A stretch of 43,599 nucleotides of DNA from Clostridia bacterium (GCA_016296675.1 JAEDIV010000004.1:1-43599); one strand, 5' to 3'; positions 33,564 to 43,522 are shown, numbered from the stretch's first letter. Program-made: numbers and translations. The notes: a model not told the origin generated them from the letters alone.

Positions 33564-34699
33564 GAACGGTTGCAGTGCTTGGAGCCACAGGCTCCATTGG
33601 AACGCAGACGCTTGACGTCATTGAGAAAAATCCCGACAAGTTCCGCGCGTCCCTGCTTTCGGCAAGTTCGGACGCGGAGGGACTTTTTCGCCTTGCTCGC
33701 ATCCATAAGCCGGATGTGTGCTCTTTGATCAGGCAGCCCGAATCCATTCCGGATGACCTGAAAAACATCCAGTGGTTCTTCGGCCCGACGGCTACGGAAG
33801 ATGCGCTTAAGGCCAGCAAGGCCGACGACGCGCTTTGCGCCGTAGTTGGAATCGCCGGCTTGAGCGCAGTCATGTGCGCACTGGACGTATGCGAAAGAGT
33901 CCTTCTGGCCAACAAGGAAGCGCTGGTGACGGGCGGAAATCTGGTTATGGAAAAGGCGAAGAAGCGTAAAAAAATGCTCCTGCCTGTGGACAGCGAACAC
34001 AGCGCCATTTTCCAGTGTCTGGAAGCTGCCAACGGAAATGAGGCCGAAAGGATTCTTCTGACCTGCTCCGGCGGCGCGCTTCGCACTTTTTCCAAGGAAG
34101 AAATTGAACACGCGTCCGTAACGGATGTTCTTAAGCATCCGACATGGCGCATGGGCGGCAAGATTACGGTGGACTGCGCGTCCCTCATGAACAAAGGGCT
34201 TGAGGTCATCGAGGCGCACCATCTGTTTCAGATGCCGGCAGATAAAATCGATGTTGTGATTCATCCGCAGAGCGTGATTCACTCGATGGTTGAATTTAAA
34301 GACGGCGCGTGTCTTGCGCAGCTGGGACTGCCGGATATGCGCGGCCCGATCGGCTATGCCATGGGATATCCTGAAAGAATCAGTTATGAGGGAAAACGGC
34401 TGGATTTCAAAGCCCTATCCTCGCTCACCTTTGATACGCCCGATACCGAGCGCTTTCCGTGCATTATGTATGCCTATGAGGCGCTGAGATGCGGAAACGG
34501 CGCGCCGGTTGTTTTGAACGGCGCGAATGAAGAAGTTGTGGGCGCATTTTTAAAGGGCGAAGTAAAATTCGGCGAGATTCCGCGCGCGGTCAGGTATGCG
34601 CTGGATCATGCTGTATATATGCAGCCCAAATCGATCGAAGAAGTGTACGCGCTGGATGATCAGGCGAGAAAACTTGCACGGCGCGCGCTTGGCATGTAA
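33560..34699 (+). CDS. dxr: 1-deoxy-D-xylulose 5-phosphate reductoisomerase
   Basis: Second enzyme of the MEP isoprenoid pathway; converts DXP to MEP with NADPH, 379 residues. NADPH motif GATGSIGTQTLDVI, LLANKEALVTGG, VDSEHSAIFQCLE, the flexible-loop region and GGKITVDCASLMNKGLEVIEAHHLF are all present. With ispG in the same operon it supplies the precursors used by uppS. The start overlaps the uppS stop (ATGA). Confidence 0.97.
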   Translation: MRTVAVLGATGSIGTQTLDVIEKNPDKFRASLLSASSDAEGLFRLARIHKPDVCSLIRQPESIPDDLKNIQWFFGPTATEDALKASKADDALCAVVGIAGLSAVMCALDVCERVLLANKEALVTGGNLVMEKAKKRKKMLLPVDSEHSAIFQCLEAANGNEAERILLTCSGGALRTFSKEEIEHASVTDVLKHPTWRMGGKITVDCASLMNKGLEVIEAHHLFQMPADKIDVVIHPQSVIHSMVEFKDGACLAQLGLPDMRGPIGYAMGYPERISYEGKRLDFKALSSLTFDTPDTERFPCIMYAYEALRCGNGAPVVLNGANEEVVGAFLKGEVKFGEIPRAVRYALDHAVYMQPKSIEEVYALDDQARKLARRALGM

Positions 34700-34716
34700 T
34701 TTATCGGAGGCTTTCA

Positions 34717-35820
34717 ATGCTGAATTTCGTATCTATTTTTGTTGCACTGATTATTCTCGGTGTCGTTGTTACCATTCATGAGTTCGGACATTTTATCGTT
34801 GGAAAATTAAGCGGCATCGCCGTTACGGAGTTTGCCGTAGGCATGGGCCCGAAGCTGATTTCATGGCAGGGCAAGGAGACCAAATACTCCATCCGCCTGC
34901 TGCCCCTCGGCGGCTTCTGCGCCTTTGTCGGTGAGGATGAGGACAATCCCGATCCCAGGGCGATGAACAATCAGCCGGTGTGGAAGCGGTTTCTGACCGT
35001 GTTTGCCGGCCCGTTTATGAATTTTCTTTTAGCGTTCATCATGGCGGTCGTGCTGATTGCGGGAAGCGGAATTCCCAACCCGTATTCTGTTGTCACGGTT
35101 CCCGTATTGTATTCTGTTGACGAAAACATGCCGGCGGGACGCGCGGGTCTTCAGGCGGGCGATGTGATTGTAAAGGTGGACGGCGAAGAAATTGCGCCCA
35201 ATGACGAGGGCGTTGAAATGCTGAGAAAATGCATCGCGGAAACCGAAGGAGAAGACACGCTTACGCTCACTGTCAAAAGAAACGGTGAGGAAATGGAGGT
35301 TTCTCTCGCGCCCGAATACAGCGAAGAAGAGGGAAGACTTTTAATCGGCATCGTGTTTTCTGCGCAGTATGAAGAATATGACTGCAATGTGATTACCGCC
35401 GTTCCTGAAGCAATGACGCTGCTTGGAAAAACGGTGATCAATACGGTCGCGTTTTTAAAGGATATGATTTCGGGCCTCCTTCGCGGAGCAGGCGTTGAGC
35501 AGGGCTCGTTTTCCGGCGTGGTCGGCATTGTATCCAGCGTCTCCACGGATGTGCAGGCGAGCTTCTCCTATGGTTTTACCACGGGCGTTTATTCCATCAT
35601 GTTCTGGCTTTTGAATATTTCCCTGTCCCTTGGCATCATGAATCTTCTGCCCATTCCCGCGCTGGACGGCGGAAGGCTTGTGTTCCTGACGGTTGAGGGC
35701 ATCAGAAGAAAACCGCTGAACCGAGAAAAGGAAGCGATTGTGAATCTGATCGGCTTTGTGCTTCTGATTCTTTTGATGATCGTTGTCACCGTTTCTGACG
35801 TTCGGGGACTGCTTAAATAA
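34717..35820 (+). CDS. rseP: RIP metalloprotease RseP (site-2 protease family)
   Basis: Membrane zinc protease that cuts transmembrane anchors or remnant signal peptides, 367 residues. HEFGH (21-25) gives the zinc ligands in the first membrane helix, and LPIPALDGGRL near the C-terminus gives the third ligand. One PDZ domain lies between them (about 135-190, GRAGLQAGDVIVKVDGEEI). Four membrane segments are predicted. It starts 17 nt after dxr with a GGAG site. Confidence 0.95.
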   Translation: MLNFVSIFVALIILGVVVTIHEFGHFIVGKLSGIAVTEFAVGMGPKLISWQGKETKYSIRLLPLGGFCAFVGEDEDNPDPRAMNNQPVWKRFLTVFAGPFMNFLLAFIMAVVLIAGSGIPNPYSVVTVPVLYSVDENMPAGRAGLQAGDVIVKVDGEEIAPNDEGVEMLRKCIAETEGEDTLTLTVKRNGEEMEVSLAPEYSEEEGRLLIGIVFSAQYEEYDCNVITAVPEAMTLLGKTVINTVAFLKDMISGLLRGAGVEQGSFSGVVGIVSSVSTDVQASFSYGFTTGVYSIMFWLLNISLSLGIMNLLPIPALDGGRLVFLTVEGIRRKPLNREKEAIVNLIGFVLLILLMIVVTVSDVRGLLK

Positions 35821-35838
35821 CGAAAGGGCGATTTTGCC

Positions 35839-36630
35839 ATGCTGACGTACAATTTCCATACGCATACCATGCGCTGCCGTCATGCGTCGGGCGAGGACAG
35901 GGAATATGTAGAAAGCGCGATCAAAGGCGGCATAAAGACGCTTGGTTTTTCCGATCATGCGCCGTATGTCTTTAAAGACGGATACTATTCCACCTTCCGC
36001 ATGCGCCCGAATGAGCTTGAAGGGTATGTGAAAAGCATACTGGACCTTAAAGAAGAGTATAAAAATGAAATCGATATTCATCTGGGCCTTGAAGCGGAAT
36101 ATTATCCCGAGTTTTTCAGCGCATTTCTGGATCTTCTTAAGCCGTATCCGATTGAATATCTGATTCTTGGGCAGCACGCGACCCAAAACGAAATGGACAG
36201 CGGTTGTTTTACCGCGGCGAAGACGACGGATGAAGGCATGCTGAATACGTATGTTCATCAAGTGGTGTCTGCCATAAAGACGGGAAAATTTTCCTATATC
36301 GCGCATCCGGACGTTCTCCATTTCCGAGAGGACGAACAGATTGAAGAAAACGCCTGGAGAACCATCTGTCAGTGCGCCAAAGAACGGAACGTTCCCCTCG
36401 AAATCAATCTCCTTGGTCTTCGCGACAAGCGCCACTATCCCTATAAAACCTTCTGGAAAATCGCGGGCGAGATGCAAGCGCCTGTCACTGTCGGTTCGGA
36501 CGCGCACAATCCATGGGATATCCCGGACAACGCGTCTTTTGAGACGGCCGAGCTGATGATTAAAAAATACAATCTGAACTATATCGGAATACCGAAACTG
36601 ATCTGCCCCAACGGGAGTGAAAACGCATGA
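35839..36630 (+). CDS. PHP-family phosphatase (HisJ/HisK-like)
   Basis: Metal-dependent phosphoesterase of 263 residues. PHP motifs visible are NFHTHTMRCRHASGE at the N-terminus, GFSDHAPY, GLEAEYYPEF, LGQHA, YIAHPDVLHF and VGSDAHNP, matching histidinol-phosphatase type proteins. No other histidine-biosynthesis gene is in the window, so the substrate could be another phosphate ester. It starts 18 nt after rseP and overlaps ispG by 4 nt, making it part of the isoprenoid operon, which is not a usual place for hisJ/hisK. Confidence 0.82.
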   Translation: MLTYNFHTHTMRCRHASGEDREYVESAIKGGIKTLGFSDHAPYVFKDGYYSTFRMRPNELEGYVKSILDLKEEYKNEIDIHLGLEAEYYPEFFSAFLDLLKPYPIEYLILGQHATQNEMDSGCFTAAKTTDEGMLNTYVHQVVSAIKTGKFSYIAHPDVLHFREDEQIEENAWRTICQCAKERNVPLEINLLGLRDKRHYPYKTFWKIAGEMQAPVTVGSDAHNPWDIPDNASFETAELMIKKYNLNYIGIPKLICPNGSENA

Positions 36631-37673
36631 GTACGAGAAAAATGACGGTCGGAAATCTGCCCCTTGGCGGAGGCGCGCCGGTTACCATTCAGTCGATGAC
36701 CAATACCGATACGAGGGACGTGGAAAAGACGCTTGCTCAGATCAACGCGCTCTTTAGGGCGGGTTGTGAAATCGTACGCGTGAGCGTGTATGACGAGCTT
36801 TGCGTAAAGGCCGTTCGCACGCTTGTCGACAAAAGCCCTGTGCCGCTGGTTGCGGATATTCATTTTGATCATAAGCTCGCCATCGGCGCCCTTGAAAACG
36901 GAATTCATAAAGTTCGCATCAATCCCGGAAACATTGGGGGCGAAACAAACGTCAAAGAACTGGCGGATTGCCTTAAGATGCATCCCGTTCCCGTCCGCAT
37001 CGGCGTGAACAGCGGAAGCGTTGAAAAGGAAATCCTCCGAAAATACGGCGGCCCCACGCCCAGAGGTATGGTGGAAAGCGCCATAAATCACGCGCGGCTT
37101 TTGGAAAAATACGGATATACCGATCTTGTGCTTTCCATGAAATCTTCTTCTGTTCCCGGCACGGTCGAGGCATACAGGATCGCCTCCAAAGAGACCGATT
37201 ATCCTCTGCACATCGGCGTTACTGAAGCCGGTACGCCCGGCATGGGCACGATCAAAAGCGCCATCGGCATCGGAAGTCTTTTGCTGGACGGCATCGGAGA
37301 CACGCTGCGCGTATCGCTTACGGGCGATCCGGTGAATGAAGTGTATGCGGCGCTTGAAATCCTGAAGGCAACCGGTATCCGAAAAGAAGGAATCAACATT
37401 GTTTCCTGCCCGACCTGCGGACGCACGTGCATTCCTGTCGGGGATATTGCCGAGCGCGTAAAGCGGGAAACCATGGATATCAAAACGCCCCTTACCGTTG
37501 CTGTCATGGGCTGCATTGTCAATGGTCCGGGCGAGGCGCGGGAAGCGGACATGGGCGTAGCCGGCGGAAAAGACGGCGGCGCGCTGTTTGTCAAAGGCGA
37601 AAAGCCGAGAAGCGTAAAAGGCGATCTTGCTGAAGCGCTGATTGCTGAAATCCGTAAAAGGGTCAATCAATAA
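36627..37673 (+). CDS. ispG: 4-hydroxy-3-methylbut-2-en-1-yl diphosphate synthase
   Basis: Iron-sulfur enzyme of the MEP pathway that forms HMBPP, 348 residues. The 4Fe-4S ligands are C261 and C264 (CPTCGRTC), C296 (GCIVNGPGEA) and E303. The N-terminal TIM-barrel motifs PVTIQSMTNTDTRD, LVADIHFDHKLA and VRINPGNIG are present. The stand-alone bacterial form without the plant insertion is seen. The next gene, polC, begins 242 nt later after a repeat-rich gap. Confidence 0.97.
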   Translation: MSTRKMTVGNLPLGGGAPVTIQSMTNTDTRDVEKTLAQINALFRAGCEIVRVSVYDELCVKAVRTLVDKSPVPLVADIHFDHKLAIGALENGIHKVRINPGNIGGETNVKELADCLKMHPVPVRIGVNSGSVEKEILRKYGGPTPRGMVESAINHARLLEKYGYTDLVLSMKSSSVPGTVEAYRIASKETDYPLHIGVTEAGTPGMGTIKSAIGIGSLLLDGIGDTLRVSLTGDPVNEVYAALEILKATGIRKEGINIVSCPTCGRTCIPVGDIAERVKRETMDIKTPLTVAVMGCIVNGPGEAREADMGVAGGKDGGALFVKGEKPRSVKGDLAEALIAEIRKRVNQ

Positions 37674-37731
37674 AAAAACGAAGAATCGAAACATGCAGGG
37701 CTGCTCCTGTTGCCCGATATCATCGGTCAGC

Positions 37732-37878
37732 GGCGGGAGGCGGAACGCCTCCCCTACTGGGCTTGAGACGGCGAATATGTGAAAGAATACACAATTATGC
37801 CGTAGGGGACGGGTTTCCCGTCCCGAAACGTTGCAAAAGAACTGTAGTGATTCAATTGTAGAGGACGGGTTCCCTGCA
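37732..37878. repeat. second cluster of dispersed TAGGGG-type palindromes
   Basis: Lies in the 242-nt gap between ispG and polC. A minus-orientation copy has GGGAGGC (37735-37741) and GCCTCCC (37747-37753) arms and ends in CCCCTA. A plus copy (37800-37825) is identical over 26 nt to that at 15339-15364. A diverged plus copy is at 37858-37878. No clear promoter for polC is seen in the gap. Confidence 0.8.
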
Positions 37879-37915
37879 AGAGACAATTTACAGATTTATC
37901 ACGAGAGGAACCATT

Positions 37916-40900
37916 ATGAGCGAAGTCTGGACGCAACTTCTTAAAAATGTGGATAATGGGCTTACGCAGTCGCTTTCGCTTGAGCGTGTGACCGTTTCGC
38001 GCTTAACCGGCGGCCTGCGCGCTTTTTTCTGTGCGTCCAGAGTGCTTACAGAGCGCGAAGTGAAAACAATTGAACGCGCCATGCGCTCGGGTTTTCCGGA
38101 CCAGAAAATGGATGTTTCCGTCAGGTATCCTGCGCTGCGCGAGGACGTGATCGCCGATATCAACGCATACAAAAATGTGATCCTTCGAAAAATCACGAAG
38201 GAAAGCCCGGGTTCTATGCCGTATCTTACGTGGAATGCAGGTCAGTGGCTGCTGGAGGGAAACGTGATCCGGATCGCGGTCAGCGCGAAAGAAGGCGTGG
38301 ATTTCCTGCGCCTGCGCGGCGTTGATAAGATGATCCAAAATGAGATCAAGGATCTTTTTGACATCGAGGCGACCATCGCGTTTGAAACCGTCGGCGATGA
38401 GGCGGAGCGCATCAAACGAATTTCCGAAAAAAGGCACGAAGAGGAAGTGCGCCTTGCGCAGGCGGTCATTGAAAGCACGAGCGCGACGGCTGTTGAGGAA
38501 GACAATACGCCGACCGGCGTGATCCGCGGTCAGGATTTTACCGATCCCATCATTTCCATGAAAGAGCTCACCGAGGATGCGGGCCGCGTATGCCTCATGG
38601 GTGAAGTCGTCAATATGGAAATGCGTGATACGCGAAACACCAATACAAAAATCCTCACCTTCACCATGACCGACTACGACGGCAGCGTTTCCTGCAAGGC
38701 GTTTTTACAGCCCAAGAGAGGAAAAACCGGCGTTTCTCTGGAAAAACAGGTGGAAGGCGCGAGGGAGTTTATCAAGGAAGGTAAATGGCTGAAAGTTCGG
38801 GGAGAATATAAATTCGACGAATTCAACCATGCCTATATGTTGTTTGCAGACGATATTATCACCGCAAAGAAACCGATTCGACGGGACAACGCCAAGGAAA
38901 AACGCGTGGAGTTGCACCTGCATACGCAGATGAGCGCGATGGACGCGTGCGCGTCGCCGACGGATCTGATCAAGCAGGCGGCGGAGTGGGGTCACAGCGC
39001 AATAGCCATTACCGACCACGGCGTAGTGCAGGCCTATCCCGAGGCGTTCGGCGCAGCCAAGAAAGCCGGAATCAAGCTGATTCCCGGCTGCGAAGGCTAT
39101 CTGATTGAGGATTGTCCTGAAATCGTGCAGTATGCCGATGAGCGCGAAATGAAGGACGTTACCTTTGTCGTACTGGATGTTGAGACTACGGGCCTGAATA
39201 CCGGCAAGGACAAGATTACCGAGATCGGCGCAGTGAAAATTAAAAACGGCGTTGAGGTGGAGGAATACTCCATGCTCATCAATCCCGAATGCGCGATTCC
39301 GGATAAAGTTACAGAACTCACCGGCATCAATGCCGCAATGCTCCGCGATCAGCCGACCATCGAGCAGGTCATCCATGGCTTTGCGGCTTTCTGCGAAGGT
39401 GCGGTGCTGGTTGCCCACAATGCATCCTTTGATATGGCGTTTTTCAAACGCGCGTTCAGGGATGCCTCCATTCCCTTTGATTTCCCCATTCTCGATACGC
39501 TTGCGCTTTCCAGAAATTACTATAGACAATTAAAATCCCATAAGCTCGGCCAGATCTGCAAGGCCCTGGGCATCAATCTTACCAATGCTCACCGCGCCGT
39601 GCATGATGCGCGCGCGACGGGCGAAGTATTGGTAAAGACGCTTGAAAGCATGCAAAACGACAAGCCGTTTGTACATTTATGCGACTTGAACAGCTATTTC
39701 CAGACCGATGCGGGCGGCGAAAGCAGACATATTATTCTCCTCGCCACGTCCCGTGAGGGCATGACGAACTTAAACCGCATGGTTTCGGAGGCACATCTTA
39801 AATATTTCCACAGAACGCCGCGCATGCCCAGAAGCCTGATAGCCAAAAACCGAAAGGATATTCTGGTCGGAAGCGCGTGCGAAGCGGGCGAGCTGTACAG
39901 AGCCGTGCTCGCCGGAAAGAGCGAGAAGGAACTGGACAACATTGCTTCCTTCTACGATTATCTTGAAATCCAGCCCCTGGGCAATAACGAATTCATGATC
40001 CGCGACGGCCTGGTTCCGGATGAAGAGGCGCTTAAGGATATCAACCGCCACATCGTGGAAATCGGAAGAAGGCTCAATAAACCTGTTGTCGCTACGGGCG
40101 ACGTTCATTTCAAGGACCCGAAGGACGCAATCTACCGCGCCATCTTAATGGCCACCAAGGGCTTTGAGGACGCTGATCAGCAGGCGCCGTTGTACTTCAG
40201 AACCACCGATGATATGCTGAAGGAATTCGAGTACTTAGGGAAAGAAGAAGCGTATAATGTCGTCATCAAAGCGCCGAATGAGATTGCCGAGCGCGTTGAG
40301 CATATCAAGGACCTTTTCATGAAAGCGCCCGACGGCGGCGACACGTTCCAGCCTTTATGGGAGGATGCGGAGCAGAATCTGCGCGATATGTGCGAAAAGA
40401 AGGCCCGTGATATCTTCGGCGATCCGCTTCCCGACCTTGTCCGGAAACGCCTGGACAAGGAACTGGGCTCCATCTGCGGTTATGGTTTTTCGACCCTTTA
40501 TATGATCGCGGTAAAACTGGTTGCAAAGTCTCTGTCCGACGGCTATATCGTAGGTTCCCGCGGTTCGGTCGGATCATCGTTTGTCGCAAAGCTCGCCGGT
40601 ATCACCGAGGTCGACGCGCTTCCGCCGTACTATGCCTGCCCCAAATGCAAGCACTATGAGTTTGACGTGCCCAAGGAATACACCTGCGGCTTAGACCTTC
40701 CGCCCAAAAATTGCCCCGAATGCGGAACACTCATGATCAAGGATGGCTTCAATATTCCTTTCGAAGTTTTTCTGGGATTTAAAGGCGACAAGGTTCCTGA
40801 TATCGATTTGAACTTCTCCGGCGTCTATCAGCCGCGCGCGCACCAATATGTCAAAGACCTTTTCGGCGAAGAAAACGTATTCCGCGCAGGCACGATGGGC

Positions 40901-42262
40901 ACGGTTGCCGAAAAAACCGCGTACGGCTATGTGCTTAAATATGAAGAGGAGAGAGGGCTCAACTCTCCGCGCGCCGAACGCGAGCGACTGGCAAGGGGCA
41001 TTACCGGCGTCAAGCGCACAACGGGGCAGCACCCTGCCGGAATGGTCGTTCTTCCCAAGGGCTATGAAATTTATCAGTTTACCGCCATTCAGCACCCGGC
41101 GGACGATATGACGAGCGATACCATCACCACGCACTACGACTTTACGTCGATGCACGACGTGCTCGTAAAGCTCGACATTCTTGGCCACGATGATCCGACG
41201 ATGCTTCGAAATCTTCAGGATCTGACGGGCATCAAGCCGCAGGATGTGCCGCTCAATGACCCGGACGTGTTCAAAAGCATTATTTCGCTGTTCTCATCGC
41301 CCAAGGCACTGGGCCTTACGGAAGAAGAGCTCGGCGTTCCGACGGGCACGCTCGGTATTCCTGAATTCGGCACCAAGTTCGTCCGCGGCATGCTGGTCGA
41401 CACGCGTCCCAGCTCCATGGAGGAGCTCATCCGAATTTCCGGCCTTTCCCATGGAACGGCGGTCTGGCTTGGGAACATTCAGGACATTTTAAAGGCCGGG
41501 CTTACCGACCTTAAGCACGCCATTTGTACGCGAGACGACATCATGAACCAGCTGATGGAATACGGCGTAGAACCCAAGATGGCTTTTACCATCATGGAGT
41601 TTGTCCGAAAGGGCAAGGGCGCAATTGCCAAGGGCGGCGACCTCAAGCCCGATATGCTGGAGGCGATGGAGAAAGTCAATACGCCCGACTGGTTTATCGG
41701 CGCGTGCCGCAAGATTGAATACATGTTCCCGAAGGCGCATGCCGTTGCCTATGTTACAATGGCGCTTCGAATTGCGTATTTCAAGGTGTTTTATCCGGGC
41801 GCGTATTATTCCTGCTTCCTTTTCAGAAACGCCGAGGACTTTAACGGCGCAACGATGGTGTGCGGCGTTGCGCAGCTGAAAAGCCGCATGGCTGAGATCG
41901 ATGAGATGGAGAAGGAAGAAAGAGAGCGCCATGACGGCGAATACAGCCTTCTTGAATCCATGATCGAAATGAATCTTCGCGGAATCACGGTCCTTCCGGT
42001 AGATCTGTATAAATCCGATGCGGAGAAATTCTTGCTGGTGGATGATACCCATATTCTGCCGCCGCTTTCTTCGCTCCCGGGTCTGGGCTTAAACGCCGCT
42101 TTGAACCTTGTGAAGATTCGTGAGGAAGGAAAGTTCATTTCCCGCGAAGATATGATTCGAAGAAAAGTGGGCAAATCCGTCGTTGAAACGTTGGCAAACG
42201 CCGGATGTCTGGGCGATTTGCCGGAAACCAGCCAGGTATCCCTATTTGAATTCTCGTTTTGA
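37916..42262 (+). CDS. polC: DNA polymerase III PolC-type alpha subunit
   Basis: Gram-positive replicative polymerase with built-in proofreading, 1448 residues, normal length. Order of domains: N-terminal PolC domain (1-200), OB fold (about 215-320), PHP domain starting HLHTQ (H334) and split by the DEDD exonuclease (D421 and E423 in LDVETTG, later HDARATGE). The polymerase core follows, with a four-cysteine zinc site (C908, C911 and a second CPEC pair) and catalytic aspartates D962, D964 (PDIDLNF) and D1087 (VKLDILG). The fingers and a C-terminal helix-hairpin region close it. Usually polC lies directly upstream of rimP; here it is 18 kb downstream of it. Confidence 0.98.
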   Translation: MSEVWTQLLKNVDNGLTQSLSLERVTVSRLTGGLRAFFCASRVLTEREVKTIERAMRSGFPDQKMDVSVRYPALREDVIADINAYKNVILRKITKESPGSMPYLTWNAGQWLLEGNVIRIAVSAKEGVDFLRLRGVDKMIQNEIKDLFDIEATIAFETVGDEAERIKRISEKRHEEEVRLAQAVIESTSATAVEEDNTPTGVIRGQDFTDPIISMKELTEDAGRVCLMGEVVNMEMRDTRNTNTKILTFTMTDYDGSVSCKAFLQPKRGKTGVSLEKQVEGAREFIKEGKWLKVRGEYKFDEFNHAYMLFADDIITAKKPIRRDNAKEKRVELHLHTQMSAMDACASPTDLIKQAAEWGHSAIAITDHGVVQAYPEAFGAAKKAGIKLIPGCEGYLIEDCPEIVQYADEREMKDVTFVVLDVETTGLNTGKDKITEIGAVKIKNGVEVEEYSMLINPECAIPDKVTELTGINAAMLRDQPTIEQVIHGFAAFCEGAVLVAHNASFDMAFFKRAFRDASIPFDFPILDTLALSRNYYRQLKSHKLGQICKALGINLTNAHRAVHDARATGEVLVKTLESMQNDKPFVHLCDLNSYFQTDAGGESRHIILLATSREGMTNLNRMVSEAHLKYFHRTPRMPRSLIAKNRKDILVGSACEAGELYRAVLAGKSEKELDNIASFYDYLEIQPLGNNEFMIRDGLVPDEEALKDINRHIVEIGRRLNKPVVATGDVHFKDPKDAIYRAILMATKGFEDADQQAPLYFRTTDDMLKEFEYLGKEEAYNVVIKAPNEIAERVEHIKDLFMKAPDGGDTFQPLWEDAEQNLRDMCEKKARDIFGDPLPDLVRKRLDKELGSICGYGFSTLYMIAVKLVAKSLSDGYIVGSRGSVGSSFVAKLAGITEVDALPPYYACPKCKHYEFDVPKEYTCGLDLPPKNCPECGTLMIKDGFNIPFEVFLGFKGDKVPDIDLNFSGVYQPRAHQYVKDLFGEENVFRAGTMGTVAEKTAYGYVLKYEEERGLNSPRAERERLARGITGVKRTTGQHPAGMVVLPKGYEIYQFTAIQHPADDMTSDTITTHYDFTSMHDVLVKLDILGHDDPTMLRNLQDLTGIKPQDVPLNDPDVFKSIISLFSSPKALGLTEEELGVPTGTLGIPEFGTKFVRGMLVDTRPSSMEELIRISGLSHGTAVWLGNIQDILKAGLTDLKHAICTRDDIMNQLMEYGVEPKMAFTIMEFVRKGKGAIAKGGDLKPDMLEAMEKVNTPDWFIGACRKIEYMFPKAHAVAYVTMALRIAYFKVFYPGAYYSCFLFRNAEDFNGATMVCGVAQLKSRMAEIDEMEKEERERHDGEYSLLESMIEMNLRGITVLPVDLYKSDAEKFLLVDDTHILPPLSSLPGLGLNAALNLVKIREEGKFISREDMIRRKVGKSVVETLANAGCLGDLPETSQVSLFEFSF

Positions 42263-42280
42263 CCGGGGAGGTGAAAATAT

Positions 42281-43522
42281 ATGAAGCGCGTTATTTGTCT
42301 GATCCTGCTCATTTCTGTTTTTCTGATTCCGTCCGCAAGCGCGCTGATCGCTGTGAACGGAAGCTTTTCGGCGCTTGTTGAGGAAAACGGCGATACGCGG
42401 GTTCTGCCCGGCGTGTTCAGCGCGATTTCGAAACTGACCGACGATCTTTTTTCCGTAAAGAATGCAGATAACGGAAAGTTCGCCCTCATGAGCGGAAACG
42501 GCGAAATGCTGACCGACAGCCGGTATACGCTTTTGAAAATGCTGACAAACGGCAAAATTCTGTTTGAAGAAAACGGGAAATACGGCGTGATGGAAAAAGA
42601 CGCCTCGCCTGTGATATCGAATGATTACACGTGGCTGGTTGAAAACGGAGAGGGCGGTTATCTTGCGCTGAGAACCGATGTGTGGGACAATTCGCCGGAC
42701 GGCGTATATCTGATTGATGAAACCGGATATGTTTCGCCTACAGGCGTCAAGGTGGCTTCATTCCTCGTGGATTTTTCGGACGGACTGACGCCCGCACTTT
42801 CCACCGATAACGGAAAATACGGCTATCTGAATCCCGAAGGCCAGTGGCAGATCCGTCCGCAGTATGCCTATGCCGATGCGTTTGTCAGCGGCGCGGCGGT
42901 TGCAACGCTGGACAGCGGAAGCGGCGTGATCGACAAAAACGGTTCCTGGGAAATTACCCCGAAGTACGATTTTGTGGACATTGGAACAAGCACGATCGCC
43001 TGCGTGGATTACGACGGCGGCATTACCGTGTTTTCACTGGATGCGTATAAAAAGCTGTATTCCTTCGATCAGGATCTTCTCGGCGCCTATGTATCCGTGT
43101 CGGGAAGCAGCATCATTGCCTATTTTGAGGACAAAGTGGTCGAATTTGACGAGATGGGCAATGAGAAGATTTCTGTATCCGAATCCGGCTATCTTTTCCC
43201 AGTGAACGGGGGATATACCGTTGCCTACGACGGGAACGAGGCGCGGCTTGTGGATGCGATGGGCAAAGACGTGGCTGGCGGCTTCAGAGAGCTGGATCAG
43301 CTCACGGCTTTTGACGGCAGCATCTATTTCACTTTTGTCAAAACCGATGGAGAAATCGACGATTATTTGCTCGGCGTGATCGATCAGACAGGAAAAGTGA
43401 TTCTGAATTGTGAGTACACCTCTGTTACCGTGCCGGAGGAAGGATATATGCTTTGTGAAAATGAGAGCGGAATGTATCTTTTCACGGATAAAGGAAAGCT
43501 GATCTGGCAATACGAATATTGA
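42281..43522 (+). CDS. exported WG-repeat protein
   Basis: Secreted protein of 413 residues. Signal peptide MKRVICLILLISVFLIPSASA, with cleavage probably after ASA. The rest is a chain of WG-type beta-propeller-like repeats (KYGVMEKD, KYGYLNPEGQWQIRPQYAYAD, GVIDKNGSWEITPKYDFVD, LGVIDQTGKVILNCEY). The family probably binds proteins or ligands at the cell surface; no catalytic motif is seen. GGGGAGGTG precedes the ATG, 18 nt after polC, so it is probably read with polC. Function is not known. Confidence 0.85.
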   Translation: MKRVICLILLISVFLIPSASALIAVNGSFSALVEENGDTRVLPGVFSAISKLTDDLFSVKNADNGKFALMSGNGEMLTDSRYTLLKMLTNGKILFEENGKYGVMEKDASPVISNDYTWLVENGEGGYLALRTDVWDNSPDGVYLIDETGYVSPTGVKVASFLVDFSDGLTPALSTDNGKYGYLNPEGQWQIRPQYAYADAFVSGAAVATLDSGSGVIDKNGSWEITPKYDFVDIGTSTIACVDYDGGITVFSLDAYKKLYSFDQDLLGAYVSVSGSSIIAYFEDKVVEFDEMGNEKISVSESGYLFPVNGGYTVAYDGNEARLVDAMGKDVAGGFRELDQLTAFDGSIYFTFVKTDGEIDDYLLGVIDQTGKVILNCEYTSVTVPEEGYMLCENESGMYLFTDKGKLIWQYEY

